Below are positions 40,775 through 48,387 of a DNA stretch of 64,000 nt, one piece after another. The position numbers and the translations under genes are program-made. The notes under the pieces were generated by a model. It did no database searches. It was given only the letters and a program-made list of their open reading frames with translations, and had not been told where the DNA came from. Source of the stretch: an uncultured Oscillibacter sp. (GTDB lineage Bacteria; Bacillota; Clostridia; Oscillospirales; Oscillospiraceae); assembly GCA_947365245.1 (NCBI GenBank), contig CANAWG010000009.1, positions 1-64,000 of the forward strand, written 5' to 3'. Every line of letters begins with the position of its first letter. The stretch's first letter is position 1.

Positions 40775-42250
40775 TTATAGAATAATGCAGATCAGCCCGC
40801 CGCTGCCCTCGTTGATAATCCTGGTCAGCGTCTCCTGGAGCTTTTTCCGGGCGTCCTCCGGCATCCGCTTCAGCTTGGCCTGGAGGTCGTCGTTCACCAG
40901 CTCGTGGAAGCTGCGGCCGAAGATGTTGGACTGCCAGATCTTGCTGGTGTCCCCCTCGAACTCCTGGAGCAGGTAGTTCACCATGTCCTCCGACTGCTTC
41001 TCGTTGCCCACGATGGGCGAGACGGCGGTCTCGATGTCCGCCCGGATCATGTGGATGCTGGGGGCGCTGGCTTTCAGCTTCACGCCGTACCGGCCGCCCT
41101 GCTTCATGATCTCCGGCTCCTCCAGCTTCAGTTCGCTGATGCCGGGGACCACGATGCCGTAGCCCGTCTCACGCACGTCCCGCAGCGCCCCGGCCACCTT
41201 GTCGTACTCCGCTTTCACCGCCGCCAGACGGGTCAGCAGGCTCATGAGGTCGCCGTCGTCCCCCACCTCGAAGCCGGACTGCTCCGAGAGTGTCTGGTAG
41301 AACAGCTCCCTGGGCAGGCCCAGCCTGGCGGTGGCCACGCCGGTGCCCAGGTCAATGCCGGTGATCTTGGCCTCGCTGATGTTCTCACAGCCCCCCAGAG
41401 CGGCGATGACGCCCTCGATCTCCCGGATGTGGCGCAGCTCCGCCGTCCCCTGGCGGATGGCCTCGTACAGTCCCGCTTTAATGGGATGGTCCGCCGGCAG
41501 GGCGTCCACCCAGGGGGGCAGGAACAGATCCAGCTCCTGCATGGGAAACTCGTAGAGCACGGCCTTGAGGATGTTCGTCACATCCTCCTCCCCCAGCTCC
41601 AGGCAGTTTACCGCCGCGCAGTTCACCTCATACCGGGAGGAGATGTCCCGTGCGATGGCCTCCGCCCGGTCCCCCTTGGGATCCGCGGAGTTCAGCAGGA
41701 CAATAAAGGGCTTTCCCAGCTCCTGGAGCTCCCGGATCACCCGCTCCTCCGCCTCCAGATAGTCCTCCCGGGGGATGTCGGACACCGTGCCGTCGGTGGT
41801 GATGACGATGCCGATGGTGGAGTGCTCCGAGATCACTTTCCGGGTGCCGATCTCCGCCGCCTCGGTCATGGGAATCTCATGGTCGAACCAGGGGGTGGTG
41901 ACCATCCGGGGCGCGTCGTCCTCAAACTGGCCGATGGCCCCCCGGACCATGTAGCCCACGCAGTCGATGAGCCGCACGGAGAAAGAGCCGCCGCCCTCCA
42001 GCTGGATCTGGGCCGCCTCCTCCGGCACAAACTTCGGCTCCGCCGTCATGATGGTGCGGCCGGAGCCGCTCTGGGGCAGCTCATCCCGGGCCCGCTCCTT
42101 GCGGTAGACGTTCTCGATGTTGGGGATCACCTGAGTCTCCATAAAGCGCTTGATAAAGGTGGATTTGCCCGTGCGCACCGGCCCCACCACACCGATGTAA
42201 ATATCCCCCGCCGTGCGGGTGGCGATATTCTGATAGATTGTGGTATTCAT
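40775..42250 (-). CDS. spoIVA: Spore coat morphogenetic ATPase SpoIVA
   Basis: 491 residues, the usual length. Polymerises on the outer forespore membrane, hydrolysing ATP, and is the base of the coat. Walker A GPVRTGKS at 23-30; LIDCVGYMVRGAIGQ; sensor-like TTDGTVSDIPREDY; LNSADP; and the conserved C-terminus ending GGLICIIL. SpoVM recruits it in Bacillus and SipL binds it in Clostridioides; both are encoded nearby here. ATG 42250 follows ggacgggatgct. A sigma-E-like promoter lies 38-67 nt upstream. Confidence 0.97.
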   Translation of the reverse strand: MNTTIYQNIATRTAGDIYIGVVGPVRTGKSTFIKRFMETQVIPNIENVYRKERARDELPQSGSGRTIMTAEPKFVPEEAAQIQLEGGGSFSVRLIDCVGYMVRGAIGQFEDDAPRMVTTPWFDHEIPMTEAAEIGTRKVISEHSTIGIVITTDGTVSDIPREDYLEAEERVIRELQELGKPFIVLLNSADPKGDRAEAIARDISSRYEVNCAAVNCLELGEEDVTNILKAVLYEFPMQELDLFLPPWVDALPADHPIKAGLYEAIRQGTAELRHIREIEGVIAALGGCENISEAKITGIDLGTGVATARLGLPRELFYQTLSEQSGFEVGDDGDLMSLLTRLAAVKAEYDKVAGALRDVRETGYGIVVPGISELKLEEPEIMKQGGRYGVKLKASAPSIHMIRADIETAVSPIVGNEKQSEDMVNYLLQEFEGDTSKIWQSNIFGRSFHELVNDDLQAKLKRMPEDARKKLQETLTRIINEGSGGLICIIL

Positions 42251-42287
42251 AGCATCCCGTCCTTTTTCCGCTCCATATTCATGGTTT

Positions 42288-42317
42288 ACTCTATGTCCGG
42301 CGGCGGCAAAGTATGAC
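42288..42317 (-). promoter_or_regulatory. Sigma-E-like promoter of spoIVA
   Basis: Minus strand GTCATACT (42310-42317), 14-nt spacer, CATAGAGT (42288-42295). Close to the Bacillus sigma-E consensus and the same design as upstream of sipL. Confidence 0.7.
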
Positions 42318-42390
42318 AGCCCGTCTTTTTTTGGCAAAAGCGCACAAAATGGGCCCGGTTTTTCGCCGCCGTTTCCGGTTGATTTTTGTA

Positions 42391-42419
42391 TTTACAGATA
42401 CGATTTAGCATGGTAAACT
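42391..42419 (+). promoter_or_regulatory. Promoter of the ABC transporter operon
   Basis: TTTACA (42391-42396), 17-nt spacer, TAAACT (42414-42419). A 6-bp hairpin GGACGG-AGGT-CCGTCC (42435-42450) follows in the leader. Confidence 0.5.
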
Positions 42420-42468
42420 GCTAATGTACTAAACGGACGGAGGTCCGTCCATTTTGGAGGATGAAATG

Positions 42469-43308
42469 ATGAAAAGCACAAAGAAGTTTTTGACCTTGCT
42501 GCTGACACTGGCAATGGCCTTGTCCCTGGCCGCCTGCGGCGGCCAGAATGGCGGCGCCCCCGCCGGCGGATCGGACGCCGCCCAGACAGCCGGCAGCGAC
42601 CTGGCCTATGTTCAGGGCAAGGGCACGTTGATTGTGGGCATCACCGAGTTTGAGCCCATGGACTATCAGAATACGGACGGCGAGTGGATCGGCTTTGATG
42701 CCGACATGGCCAAGGCCTTTGCCGAGAGCCTGGGCGTAAAGGCCGAGTTCCAGGTCATTGACTGGGACAACAAGGTCTTTGAGCTGGACGGCAAGACCAT
42801 TGACGTGGTGTGGAACGGCATGACCCTCACCGACGAGGTGAAAAGCGCCATGGAGTGCTCCAACGCCTACTGCAACAACACCCAGGTGGTGGTGGTCCCC
42901 GCCGCCAGGGCCGCGGACTTCCAGAGCAAGGAGAGCCTGGCGGGTTTGAACTTCGCCGTGGAGTCCGGCTCCGCCGGTCAGGCCCAGGTGGAGCTGCTGG
43001 GCGAGAGCTACACCGAGGTCTTGGACCAGGCCACCGCCCTGCTGGAGGTGAACTCCGGCACCGCCGACGCCGCCGTCATCGACTCTCTGATGGCCGGCGC
43101 CATGGTGGGCGAGGGCACCGGCTACGCCAATTTGACCTACACCGTCTCCCTCAACGAGGAGGAGGGCGAGCAGTACGGCGTGGGCTTCCGGAAGGGGTCC
43201 GACCTGGCCGCCGCCCTGAACGATTTCTTCAAGGCCAGCTACGCCGACGGCTCCATGTTGACCTGCGCCGAGACCTACGGCATCCAGGCCGCCCTGATCG
43301 AACAGTAA
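42469..43308 (+). CDS. Amino-acid ABC transporter substrate-binding lipoprotein
   Basis: 279 residues; signal peptide with lipobox LAAC (Cys23), Gly/Ala linker, then an SBP_bac_3 domain: GTLIVGITEFEPMDYQNTDGEWIGFDADMAKAF, DGKTIDVVWNGMTLTDE, and GSAGQAQVE. Family 3 proteins bind polar amino acids; the specific ligand is not readable. Start: ATG 42469 is 8 nt from GGAGG (42466 is 5 nt). First gene of an SBP-permease-ATPase operon. Confidence 0.92.
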   Translation: MKSTKKFLTLLLTLAMALSLAACGGQNGGAPAGGSDAAQTAGSDLAYVQGKGTLIVGITEFEPMDYQNTDGEWIGFDADMAKAFAESLGVKAEFQVIDWDNKVFELDGKTIDVVWNGMTLTDEVKSAMECSNAYCNNTQVVVVPAARAADFQSKESLAGLNFAVESGSAGQAQVELLGESYTEVLDQATALLEVNSGTADAAVIDSLMAGAMVGEGTGYANLTYTVSLNEEEGEQYGVGFRKGSDLAAALNDFFKASYADGSMLTCAETYGIQAALIEQ

Positions 43309-43329
43309 AGAAATCAAACCGCGGACAGA

Positions 43330-43364
43330 GAAACGCGGAGGGGAGATCTGCCCCTCTGCGTTTC
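43330..43364 (+). promoter_or_regulatory. 14-bp hairpin between binding-protein and permease genes
   Basis: GAAACGC-G-GAGGGG (43330-43343) pairs with CCCCTC-T-GCGTTTC (43351-43364). Probably an mRNA-stabilising or partial terminator that keeps the binding protein in excess. Confidence 0.6.
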
Positions 43365-43399
43365 CCGTCTGTCAAAATCAACAACGAGGTGGGAGAACC

Positions 43400-44068
43400 G
43401 TGTTTGAAACCGTCCTTGGCGCCCTGACCATGGGCTTTCTCCAGACGCTGAAGCTGTTTGCCGTCACCCTGATCGGGGCCATTCCCCTGGGACTGGTGGT
43501 CTCTTTCGGCTCCATGAGCCGCTTCACCCCCCTGCGGTGGCTGACCCGGACCGTGGTGTGGGTGATCCGCGGGACGCCGCTGATGCTCCAGCTGCTGATT
43601 ATCTTCTTCATCCCCGGCCAATGGATGGGGTCCAGTCCCTGGCCCAGCGGGGAGTCCGGCCGCTTTCTGGCCGCCGCCATCGCCTTTATCATCAACTACG
43701 CCTGCTATTTCTCCGAGATCTACCGGGGGGGCATCCAGAGTGTTCCGGTGGGGCAGCAGGAGGCCGGTCTGGTGCTGGGCATGACCAGGCGGCAGATCTT
43801 CTTCAAGGTGACGCTGCTGCAGATGATCAAGCGCATCGTCCCCCCCATGTCCAACGAGATCATCACCCTGGTGAAGGACACCTCTATCGCCCGCATCATC
43901 TCCCTCCAGGAGGTCATCTGGGCCGGGTACGCCTTTTTGAAGGGCTCCCACGGGTACTCCGGGCTGACCTGGCCCCTGTTCTTTACCGGCGTGTACTATC
44001 TGATATTCAACGGCGGGCTGACTCTGCTCTTTGGCTGGGTGGAGAAAAAGCTGGACTATTTTCGGTGA
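43400..44068 (+). CDS. Amino-acid ABC transporter permease
   Basis: 222 residues, about five transmembrane helices, HisM/GlnP family. EYYR-type EAA motif present: YRGGIQSVPVGQQEAGLVLGMTRRQIFFKVTLLQ. RGTPLMLQLLI is characteristic of the polar amino-acid group. GTG start, ribosome site gaggtgggagaacc. ATPase gene begins 12 nt later. Confidence 0.92.
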   Translation: MFETVLGALTMGFLQTLKLFAVTLIGAIPLGLVVSFGSMSRFTPLRWLTRTVVWVIRGTPLMLQLLIIFFIPGQWMGSSPWPSGESGRFLAAAIAFIINYACYFSEIYRGGIQSVPVGQQEAGLVLGMTRRQIFFKVTLLQMIKRIVPPMSNEIITLVKDTSIARIISLQEVIWAGYAFLKGSHGYSGLTWPLFFTGVYYLIFNGGLTLLFGWVEKKLDYFR

Positions 44069-44080
44069 GGAGGCGGCGAA

Positions 44081-44848
44081 ATGGCAATTTTGGAAGTACA
44101 TGACATTGAAAAGCACTTTGGCGCCACCCACGTGCTGGAGGACATCAGCTTCTCCCTGGAGCAGGGCCAGGCCCTGGCCATCATCGGCTCCTCCGGCAGC
44201 GGCAAGACCACTCTCCTGCGGTGCTTGAATTTTCTGGAGACCCCGGACCGGGGCCGCATCCTGGTAAACGGAGAAACCCTCTTCGACGCCGCGGACCCCA
44301 GGACGCAGCTGGAGAGCGAGATCCGGAAAAAGCGTCTCCACTTCGGTCTGGTGTTCCAGAACTTCAATCTCTTCCCCCAGTACACGGCGCTGCAAAATGT
44401 CACCCTGGCCCGGGAGCTGCTGGCAAAAGAGCGGGGCGGAGAGAGCCGGGAGGCCATATTGGAGGCCGGAAAAGCACTGCTGGCCCAGATGGGCCTGGCG
44501 GACCGGGCCAGCCACTACCCCCACCAGCTCTCCGGCGGACAGCAGCAACGGGTAGCCATTGCAAGGGCTTTAGCTTTACAGCCTGATATCCTCTGCTTCG
44601 ACGAGCCCACCTCCGCCCTGGACCCGGAGCTCACCGGAGAGGTCCTGCGGGTCATCCGGGGACTGTCGGAGCAGAGGACCACCATGATTATCGTCACTCA
44701 CGAGATGGCCTTTGCCCGGGACGTGGCGGACCAGGTCATCTTCATGGACGGCGGCGTCATCGTGGAGCAGGGCGACCCCCGGCAGGTCATCGACCACCCA
44801 AGGGAGGAGCGGACCCGGCAGTTCCTCTCCCGGTACGAGGAGGGCTGA
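44081..44848 (+). CDS. Amino-acid ABC transporter ATP-binding protein
   Basis: 255 residues. Walker A GSSGSGKTT, Q-loop FQNFNLFP, signature LSGGQQQR, Walker B ILCFDEPTSALDPE, H-loop VTHEMAFA. Powers import with the permease and binding protein before it. The YbhB-like gene starts one base after its stop region (ATG 44850). Confidence 0.95.
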   Translation: MAILEVHDIEKHFGATHVLEDISFSLEQGQALAIIGSSGSGKTTLLRCLNFLETPDRGRILVNGETLFDAADPRTQLESEIRKKRLHFGLVFQNFNLFPQYTALQNVTLARELLAKERGGESREAILEAGKALLAQMGLADRASHYPHQLSGGQQQRVAIARALALQPDILCFDEPTSALDPELTGEVLRVIRGLSEQRTTMIIVTHEMAFARDVADQVIFMDGGVIVEQGDPRQVIDHPREERTRQFLSRYEEG

Positions 44849-44849
44849 C

Positions 44850-45326
44850 ATGGACGCGCTGCGCCTCACCAGTCCCGCTTTCCAGGAGGGCCGTCCCATC
44901 CCCAGGCGGCACAGCGGCTTCGGGGAGGACCTCTCCCCCGCCCTGAGGCTGTCCGGTCTCTGCCCGGAGACCGTCTCCCTGGCCCTGATTCTGGAGGACC
45001 TGGATGTGCCATTCTGCAAGGCCTACTGCCATTGGCTGATCTGGAACCTGCCGCCCATGGCGGAGATCCCGGAGGGGGTCCCCCACGGATCGTCGGTTCT
45101 CTCCCTGGGAAACGCCGTGCAGGGCGTGGGCTACGGCATCCACCGATACCGCGGCCCCTGTCCGCCGCCGTTTCCGCGCAGCCCCCATCGGTATGTCTTT
45201 CGGGCCTATGCCCTGGACTGCAGGCTGGACCTCCCGCCCGCCGCCCGCCGGCGGGCGCTTGCGGTGGCCATGTCCGGCCACATCCTGCAGGAGGCCTCCC
45301 TCTCCGGGACTTTCCGGAGGCCATAA
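44850..45326 (+). CDS. YbhB/YbcL-family (PEBP-like) protein
   Basis: 158 residues. Phosphatidylethanolamine-binding-protein fold: LALILEDLDVPFCKAYCHWLIWNLPP matches the D-x-D-x-P...H-W ligand-site pattern, and RYVFRAYALDCRLDLPP follows. Role in bacteria unknown. gaggagggctgac is the ribosome site; last gene of the transporter operon, with no reason to think it is part of transport. Confidence 0.85.
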   Translation: MDALRLTSPAFQEGRPIPRRHSGFGEDLSPALRLSGLCPETVSLALILEDLDVPFCKAYCHWLIWNLPPMAEIPEGVPHGSSVLSLGNAVQGVGYGIHRYRGPCPPPFPRSPHRYVFRAYALDCRLDLPPAARRRALAVAMSGHILQEASLSGTFRRP

Positions 45327-45339
45327 TATGAAAATATGA

Positions 45340-45379
45340 AAAGAGCGTGGAGTACGCCGGAGGCGTCTCCACGCTCTTT
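45340..45379. terminator. Strong bidirectional terminator between ybhB-like and sipL
   Basis: AAAGAGCGTGGAG (45340-45352) pairs perfectly with 45367-45379, and ACGCC/GGCGT inside extend the stem; GGA loop. Serves both convergent genes. Confidence 0.9.
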
Positions 45380-45381
45380 GA

Positions 45382-46920
45382 TTATGTCCGTTTTCTGGGG
45401 ATCAGCAGCAGCTTCTCCCCAGGGATGTCCTGCTCCGTCTCCAGCCGGTTGGCCGAGAGGATGGTGGGGATGGTGGTGTTGTACTTCTTCGCCAGATCCC
45501 AGGCGGTCTCCTGCTTTCCCAGACACCGCAGCACCAGGGACGGGGCGCCGCTGAGATCCTTGGGAGACTCCGTATCCAGCTTGGCGGAGGAGATGCAGAT
45601 CTTTTTCACCCGGGCCGTGGCCTCCACCCGGAAGTCCACCGGGAACCGGACCTCGATTCCCCGGTCTCCCAGGGCCCCCTGCACCTCCTCGGCGCAGACG
45701 GCCCGGGCGGTGATCCGGCAGTCCTCTGGCAGCTCCAGCTGGCAGGATACGTCGATGCACCGCTCCGCCACCAGCGGCACGCCGCCCTCGTCCAGATACA
45801 GCGCCTGGACGGAGACTCCGGTCCGCAGTGTCGCGCCCGCTCCCTCCCGGGTGACAGACACCGGCCCGCAGACAGCGGACATGGACAGGATGGACTCCGC
45901 AACCACGCCGATTTCCAGCACCTCACGGACAGTCTGCCGGCGGCTCATGGTCTCACAGAAGCTGGTCAGGCTCAGGGGCGCCGCCTCGTAGGTCATGTCG
46001 TAGGCCGTGGAATAGAGGTCGTTGAGCACCGTGACCTCCTCCTCCGTCCGCAGCAGGGCCACGGCGTGGAAGTACAGCGTCACGGCGATCTGGCGGCCCT
46101 CGTCATCCGCGCCGTCAATCTGGAAATCCGTCCCGGTGAGCTGCACCTGTACGAAGGCCGCGGCCCCCTCCGAGGCCCCCTCCATCTCCATGATCTGGGA
46201 GAAAGGCAGCTCGGAAAACGCGGTACAGCAGCGGCCCTCCGCCGTACGGTAGAGCAGCGTGACATGGAACATCCCCTTAAACACCAGCTTGCTGCCCACC
46301 ACCTTCGCCTCGGTGACGGTGCCGCATACCCGGCTGGTCAGCAGCTCCGACGCGCCCTCCCGGCCCGGGGAGAGGTTCATCTCCTCTGAAAAGGTATAAT
46401 CCTTTTCAGCAATATGGGTCAGGAGGATGGCGTGCTGCTGCTCCTGCCGCTTCTCCACGCACAGCTTTCCGTCCGCCTCCGCGTCCGTGCAGAAATCCAG
46501 CGGCGTTCTCTGGTATCCGGTCAGGCGCGTCACCAGCTTGCAGTGGGTGAAGACCTTGCGGGGATTCAGCATCCGGGTTTCCAGAAACTCCGACTCCGTC
46601 TCCGCCGTCAAATATGTACAGCCCGCGAGAAGGCGGCTGTCGCTCTCGACGGTAAAAGGCACGGCGAACTCCAACGTGCGGATGCCGCCCTCCCCATCCG
46701 GCGTGTACAGCACCGTCACCCGGATCGTACCGGATACCTCCGCCTTTCCGTCCCGCAGCTCCCGGCTGTGGAGGAATACCATCCCCTCTGTCTTGATGAT
46801 TCGCGCAATGTCCGGGCAGTAGTCCGGCACAATGGTCTCCGTGGTCTCCTCCTGGGTCACGGCCAGCTCTCCGCCTACCTCATAGGCGTCCAAACCGGCT
46901 CTTTTCAATTCCAGCTCCAT
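45382..46920 (-). CDS. sipL: SPOCS (DUF3794) and LysM protein, SipL-like
   Basis: 512 residues from ATG 46920 (aggaaggacgat). Repeated SPOCS/DUF3794 units: an N-terminal one (ELAVTQEETTETIVPDYCPDIARIIKTEG), a middle one (VCGTVTEAKVVGSKLVFKGMFHVTLLY) and a third (MSRRQTVREVLEIGVVAES). A LysM domain ends the protein (CLGKQETAWDLAKKYNTT...). In C. difficile SipL binds SpoIVA via its LysM domain. The sigma-E-like promoter and nearby spoIVA and spoVM support this identity; other SPOCS/LysM proteins exist, so the symbol is probable, not certain. Confidence 0.82.
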   Translation of the reverse strand: MELELKRAGLDAYEVGGELAVTQEETTETIVPDYCPDIARIIKTEGMVFLHSRELRDGKAEVSGTIRVTVLYTPDGEGGIRTLEFAVPFTVESDSRLLAGCTYLTAETESEFLETRMLNPRKVFTHCKLVTRLTGYQRTPLDFCTDAEADGKLCVEKRQEQQHAILLTHIAEKDYTFSEEMNLSPGREGASELLTSRVCGTVTEAKVVGSKLVFKGMFHVTLLYRTAEGRCCTAFSELPFSQIMEMEGASEGAAAFVQVQLTGTDFQIDGADDEGRQIAVTLYFHAVALLRTEEEVTVLNDLYSTAYDMTYEAAPLSLTSFCETMSRRQTVREVLEIGVVAESILSMSAVCGPVSVTREGAGATLRTGVSVQALYLDEGGVPLVAERCIDVSCQLELPEDCRITARAVCAEEVQGALGDRGIEVRFPVDFRVEATARVKKICISSAKLDTESPKDLSGAPSLVLRCLGKQETAWDLAKKYNTTIPTILSANRLETEQDIPGEKLLLIPRKRT

Positions 46921-46952
46921 ATCGTCCTTCCTTTCCCGGCAGTTCATGTCCC

Positions 46953-46982
46953 AGTCTATGATTCGCCGGGAGGGTTTATGCC
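46953..46982 (-). promoter_or_regulatory. Sigma-E-like promoter of sipL
   Basis: Minus strand GGCATAAA (46975-46982), 14-nt spacer, CATAGACT (46953-46960). Confidence 0.65.
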
Positions 46983-47006
46983 ACTGTCCCGGGACAATCT
47001 TTCCGC

Positions 47007-47081
47007 TCAGTCCTTGATCTTAAACAATCTGCGCAGAATGCCCCGCAGGGCCTTGGGAGATTTCCAGACTACGATGTTCAT
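47007..47081 (-). CDS. spoVM: SpoVM, 24-residue spore membrane-curvature protein
   Basis: 24 codons beginning MNIVVWKSPKALRG and ending in a basic RRLFKIKD-type tail. Bacillus SpoVM (26 residues, MKFYTIKLPKFLGG...) has the same plan: short hydrophobic start, K-[SL]-P-K, Gly, then an amphipathic basic helix. It binds the positively curved forespore membrane and anchors SpoIVA. An ideal ribosome site (aaaggaggttcgggt) is 7 nt upstream. Gene order prpC-prkC-rsgA-...-spoVM is the Bacillus order. Very short, so easily missed by gene callers. Confidence 0.85.
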   Translation of the reverse strand: MNIVVWKSPKALRGILRRLFKIKD

Positions 47082-47096
47082 ACCCGAACCTCCTTT

Positions 47097-47255
47097 CTAT
47101 CGCTTGCAGCAGGCAAGACCGCAGGCGATCAGCACACAGGCGACCAAAAACATCAGCATCCCCACAGGAAAAATCGCCGCAATCAAAATCCCAGCGCCCA
47201 GCGCCACCGCGAAAATGCCGATGAACCAACTGTTTCCCGGTCCCCGATTGCACAT
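47097..47255 (-). CDS. 52-residue membrane protein just before spoVM
   Basis: MCNRGPGNSWFIGIFAVALG then continuous hydrophobic sequence with two short helices and a CC-K-R end: likely a membrane hairpin or single long helix. Strong ribosome site (gagggggcggggcgt). Its stop lies in the spoVM ribosome-site region (15 nt spacing), so the two are co-transcribed. No family recognised; the position suggests a sporulation role, but that is inference. Confidence 0.7.
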   Translation of the reverse strand: MCNRGPGNSWFIGIFAVALGAGILIAAIFPVGMLMFLVACVLIACGLACCKR

Positions 47256-47373
47256 ACGCCCCGCCCCCTCTCTGATTCATGCAGCCCGAGTGCCGCCAGA
47301 CGCAAGGGTGCCGGCTCAAAACACCGTCGGGACTTTCCTCCGCGGAGCCCCTTTTCACTGCGCTGACTATCAC

Positions 47374-47404
47374 AGTATATCCGCAGAGGCTGTCCCGGGT
47401 GCAA
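47374..47404 (-). promoter_or_regulatory. Possible promoter of the 52-residue gene and spoVM
   Basis: Minus strand TTGCAC (47399-47404) and TATACT (47374-47379), 19-nt spacer, too long for a good sigma-A site. ATATACTGT could instead be a sporulation-sigma -10. Uncertain. Confidence 0.3.
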
Positions 47405-47419
47405 AACGCAGAGAGAAGC

Positions 47420-47440
47420 GCCGGACAGTCTCCGTCCGGC
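47420..47440. terminator. Hairpin after rsgA
   Basis: GCCGGAC (47420-47426) with GTCCGGC (47434-47440), 7-nt loop. Confidence 0.45.
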
Positions 47441-47490
47441 CCTCTTTTAAAAGTTCCATTATATTATTTCTTTTGCTCAATATATCGGTT

Positions 47491-48387
47491 TTACTTTTTC
47501 CCCTTTTGCACCTGCCATTCCTGAAGCGGCTTCAGCTCCTCGTAGAGCCGCAGATAGCTCTGGTGGCGGCTTTTCTGGATCTTTCCCTGCTCCAGGGCCT
47601 CCAATACGGCGCAGCCTTTCTCCTTGGTGTGGCTGCACCCCACAAATTTGCACTGATCCAAGTATGGTGCAAACTCCAGAAAGGTCTCCGGCAGGCGGTT
47701 TTTCAGCTCCAGGTTCAGCTCCTCCGTCTCAAAAGAGGAGAATCCCGGGGAGTCCACCACTTCGGCCCCGCAGTCGAGCTTGTAGAGCTCCACATGGCGG
47801 GTGGTATGGCGGCCCCGGCCCAGAGCCTGGCTGACCTCCCCCACCTGGATGCGGAAAGCCGGATCCAGGGCGTTCAAAATGCTGGACTTGCCCACGCCGG
47901 AATTTCCTGTAAAGGCAGATAACTTTCCAGCAATCAGCGCTTTCAACTCCTCCAACCCCTCCCCCGTCTCCGCGCTGACGCGAAGCGTGGGAAAGCCGGC
48001 GGCGCGGTAGATGCCGTACAGCGCATCCGCCCGGTCCAGATCGCACTTGTTCAGGAGCACCACCACCCGGCACCCTTTCAGTGCCGCAATGGCCGCCACC
48101 CGGTCGATGAGATACGGGTCCGTCCTGGGGATGGCGGCGGAGGCGATGACCACCAGCTGGTCGATATTGGCCACCGCCGGCCGGGCAAAGACGTTTTTCC
48201 GCTCACAGATCCGCTCCACAAAGCCCTCACCGCCGCCCAGCTCCCGGACCTCCACCCGGTCCCCTACCAGGGGGGAAACGCCGTCCTTGCGGAATTTCCC
48301 CCTGGCGCGGCAGGTGAGAAGACGGCCCTCCGTCTCCACGTAGTAAAAGCCGCTGAGGGCCTTTTGAATCCGTCCCTCTTTCATCAT
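47491..48387 (-). CDS. rsgA: Ribosome small-subunit GTPase RsgA
   Basis: 298 residues. OB-fold N-terminus (LTCRARGKFRKDGVSPLVGDRVEV), circularly permuted GTPase with G4 NKCDL before G1 GNSGVGKSS and G3 DSPGF, then a zinc motif (CKFVGCSHTKEKGCAV). Checks late 30S maturation. ATG 48387 overlaps the prkC stop (ATGA), coupling it to prkC. Confidence 0.95.
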   Translation of the reverse strand: MMKEGRIQKALSGFYYVETEGRLLTCRARGKFRKDGVSPLVGDRVEVRELGGGEGFVERICERKNVFARPAVANIDQLVVIASAAIPRTDPYLIDRVAAIAALKGCRVVVLLNKCDLDRADALYGIYRAAGFPTLRVSAETGEGLEELKALIAGKLSAFTGNSGVGKSSILNALDPAFRIQVGEVSQALGRGRHTTRHVELYKLDCGAEVVDSPGFSSFETEELNLELKNRLPETFLEFAPYLDQCKFVGCSHTKEKGCAVLEALEQGKIQKSRHQSYLRLYEELKPLQEWQVQKGKK

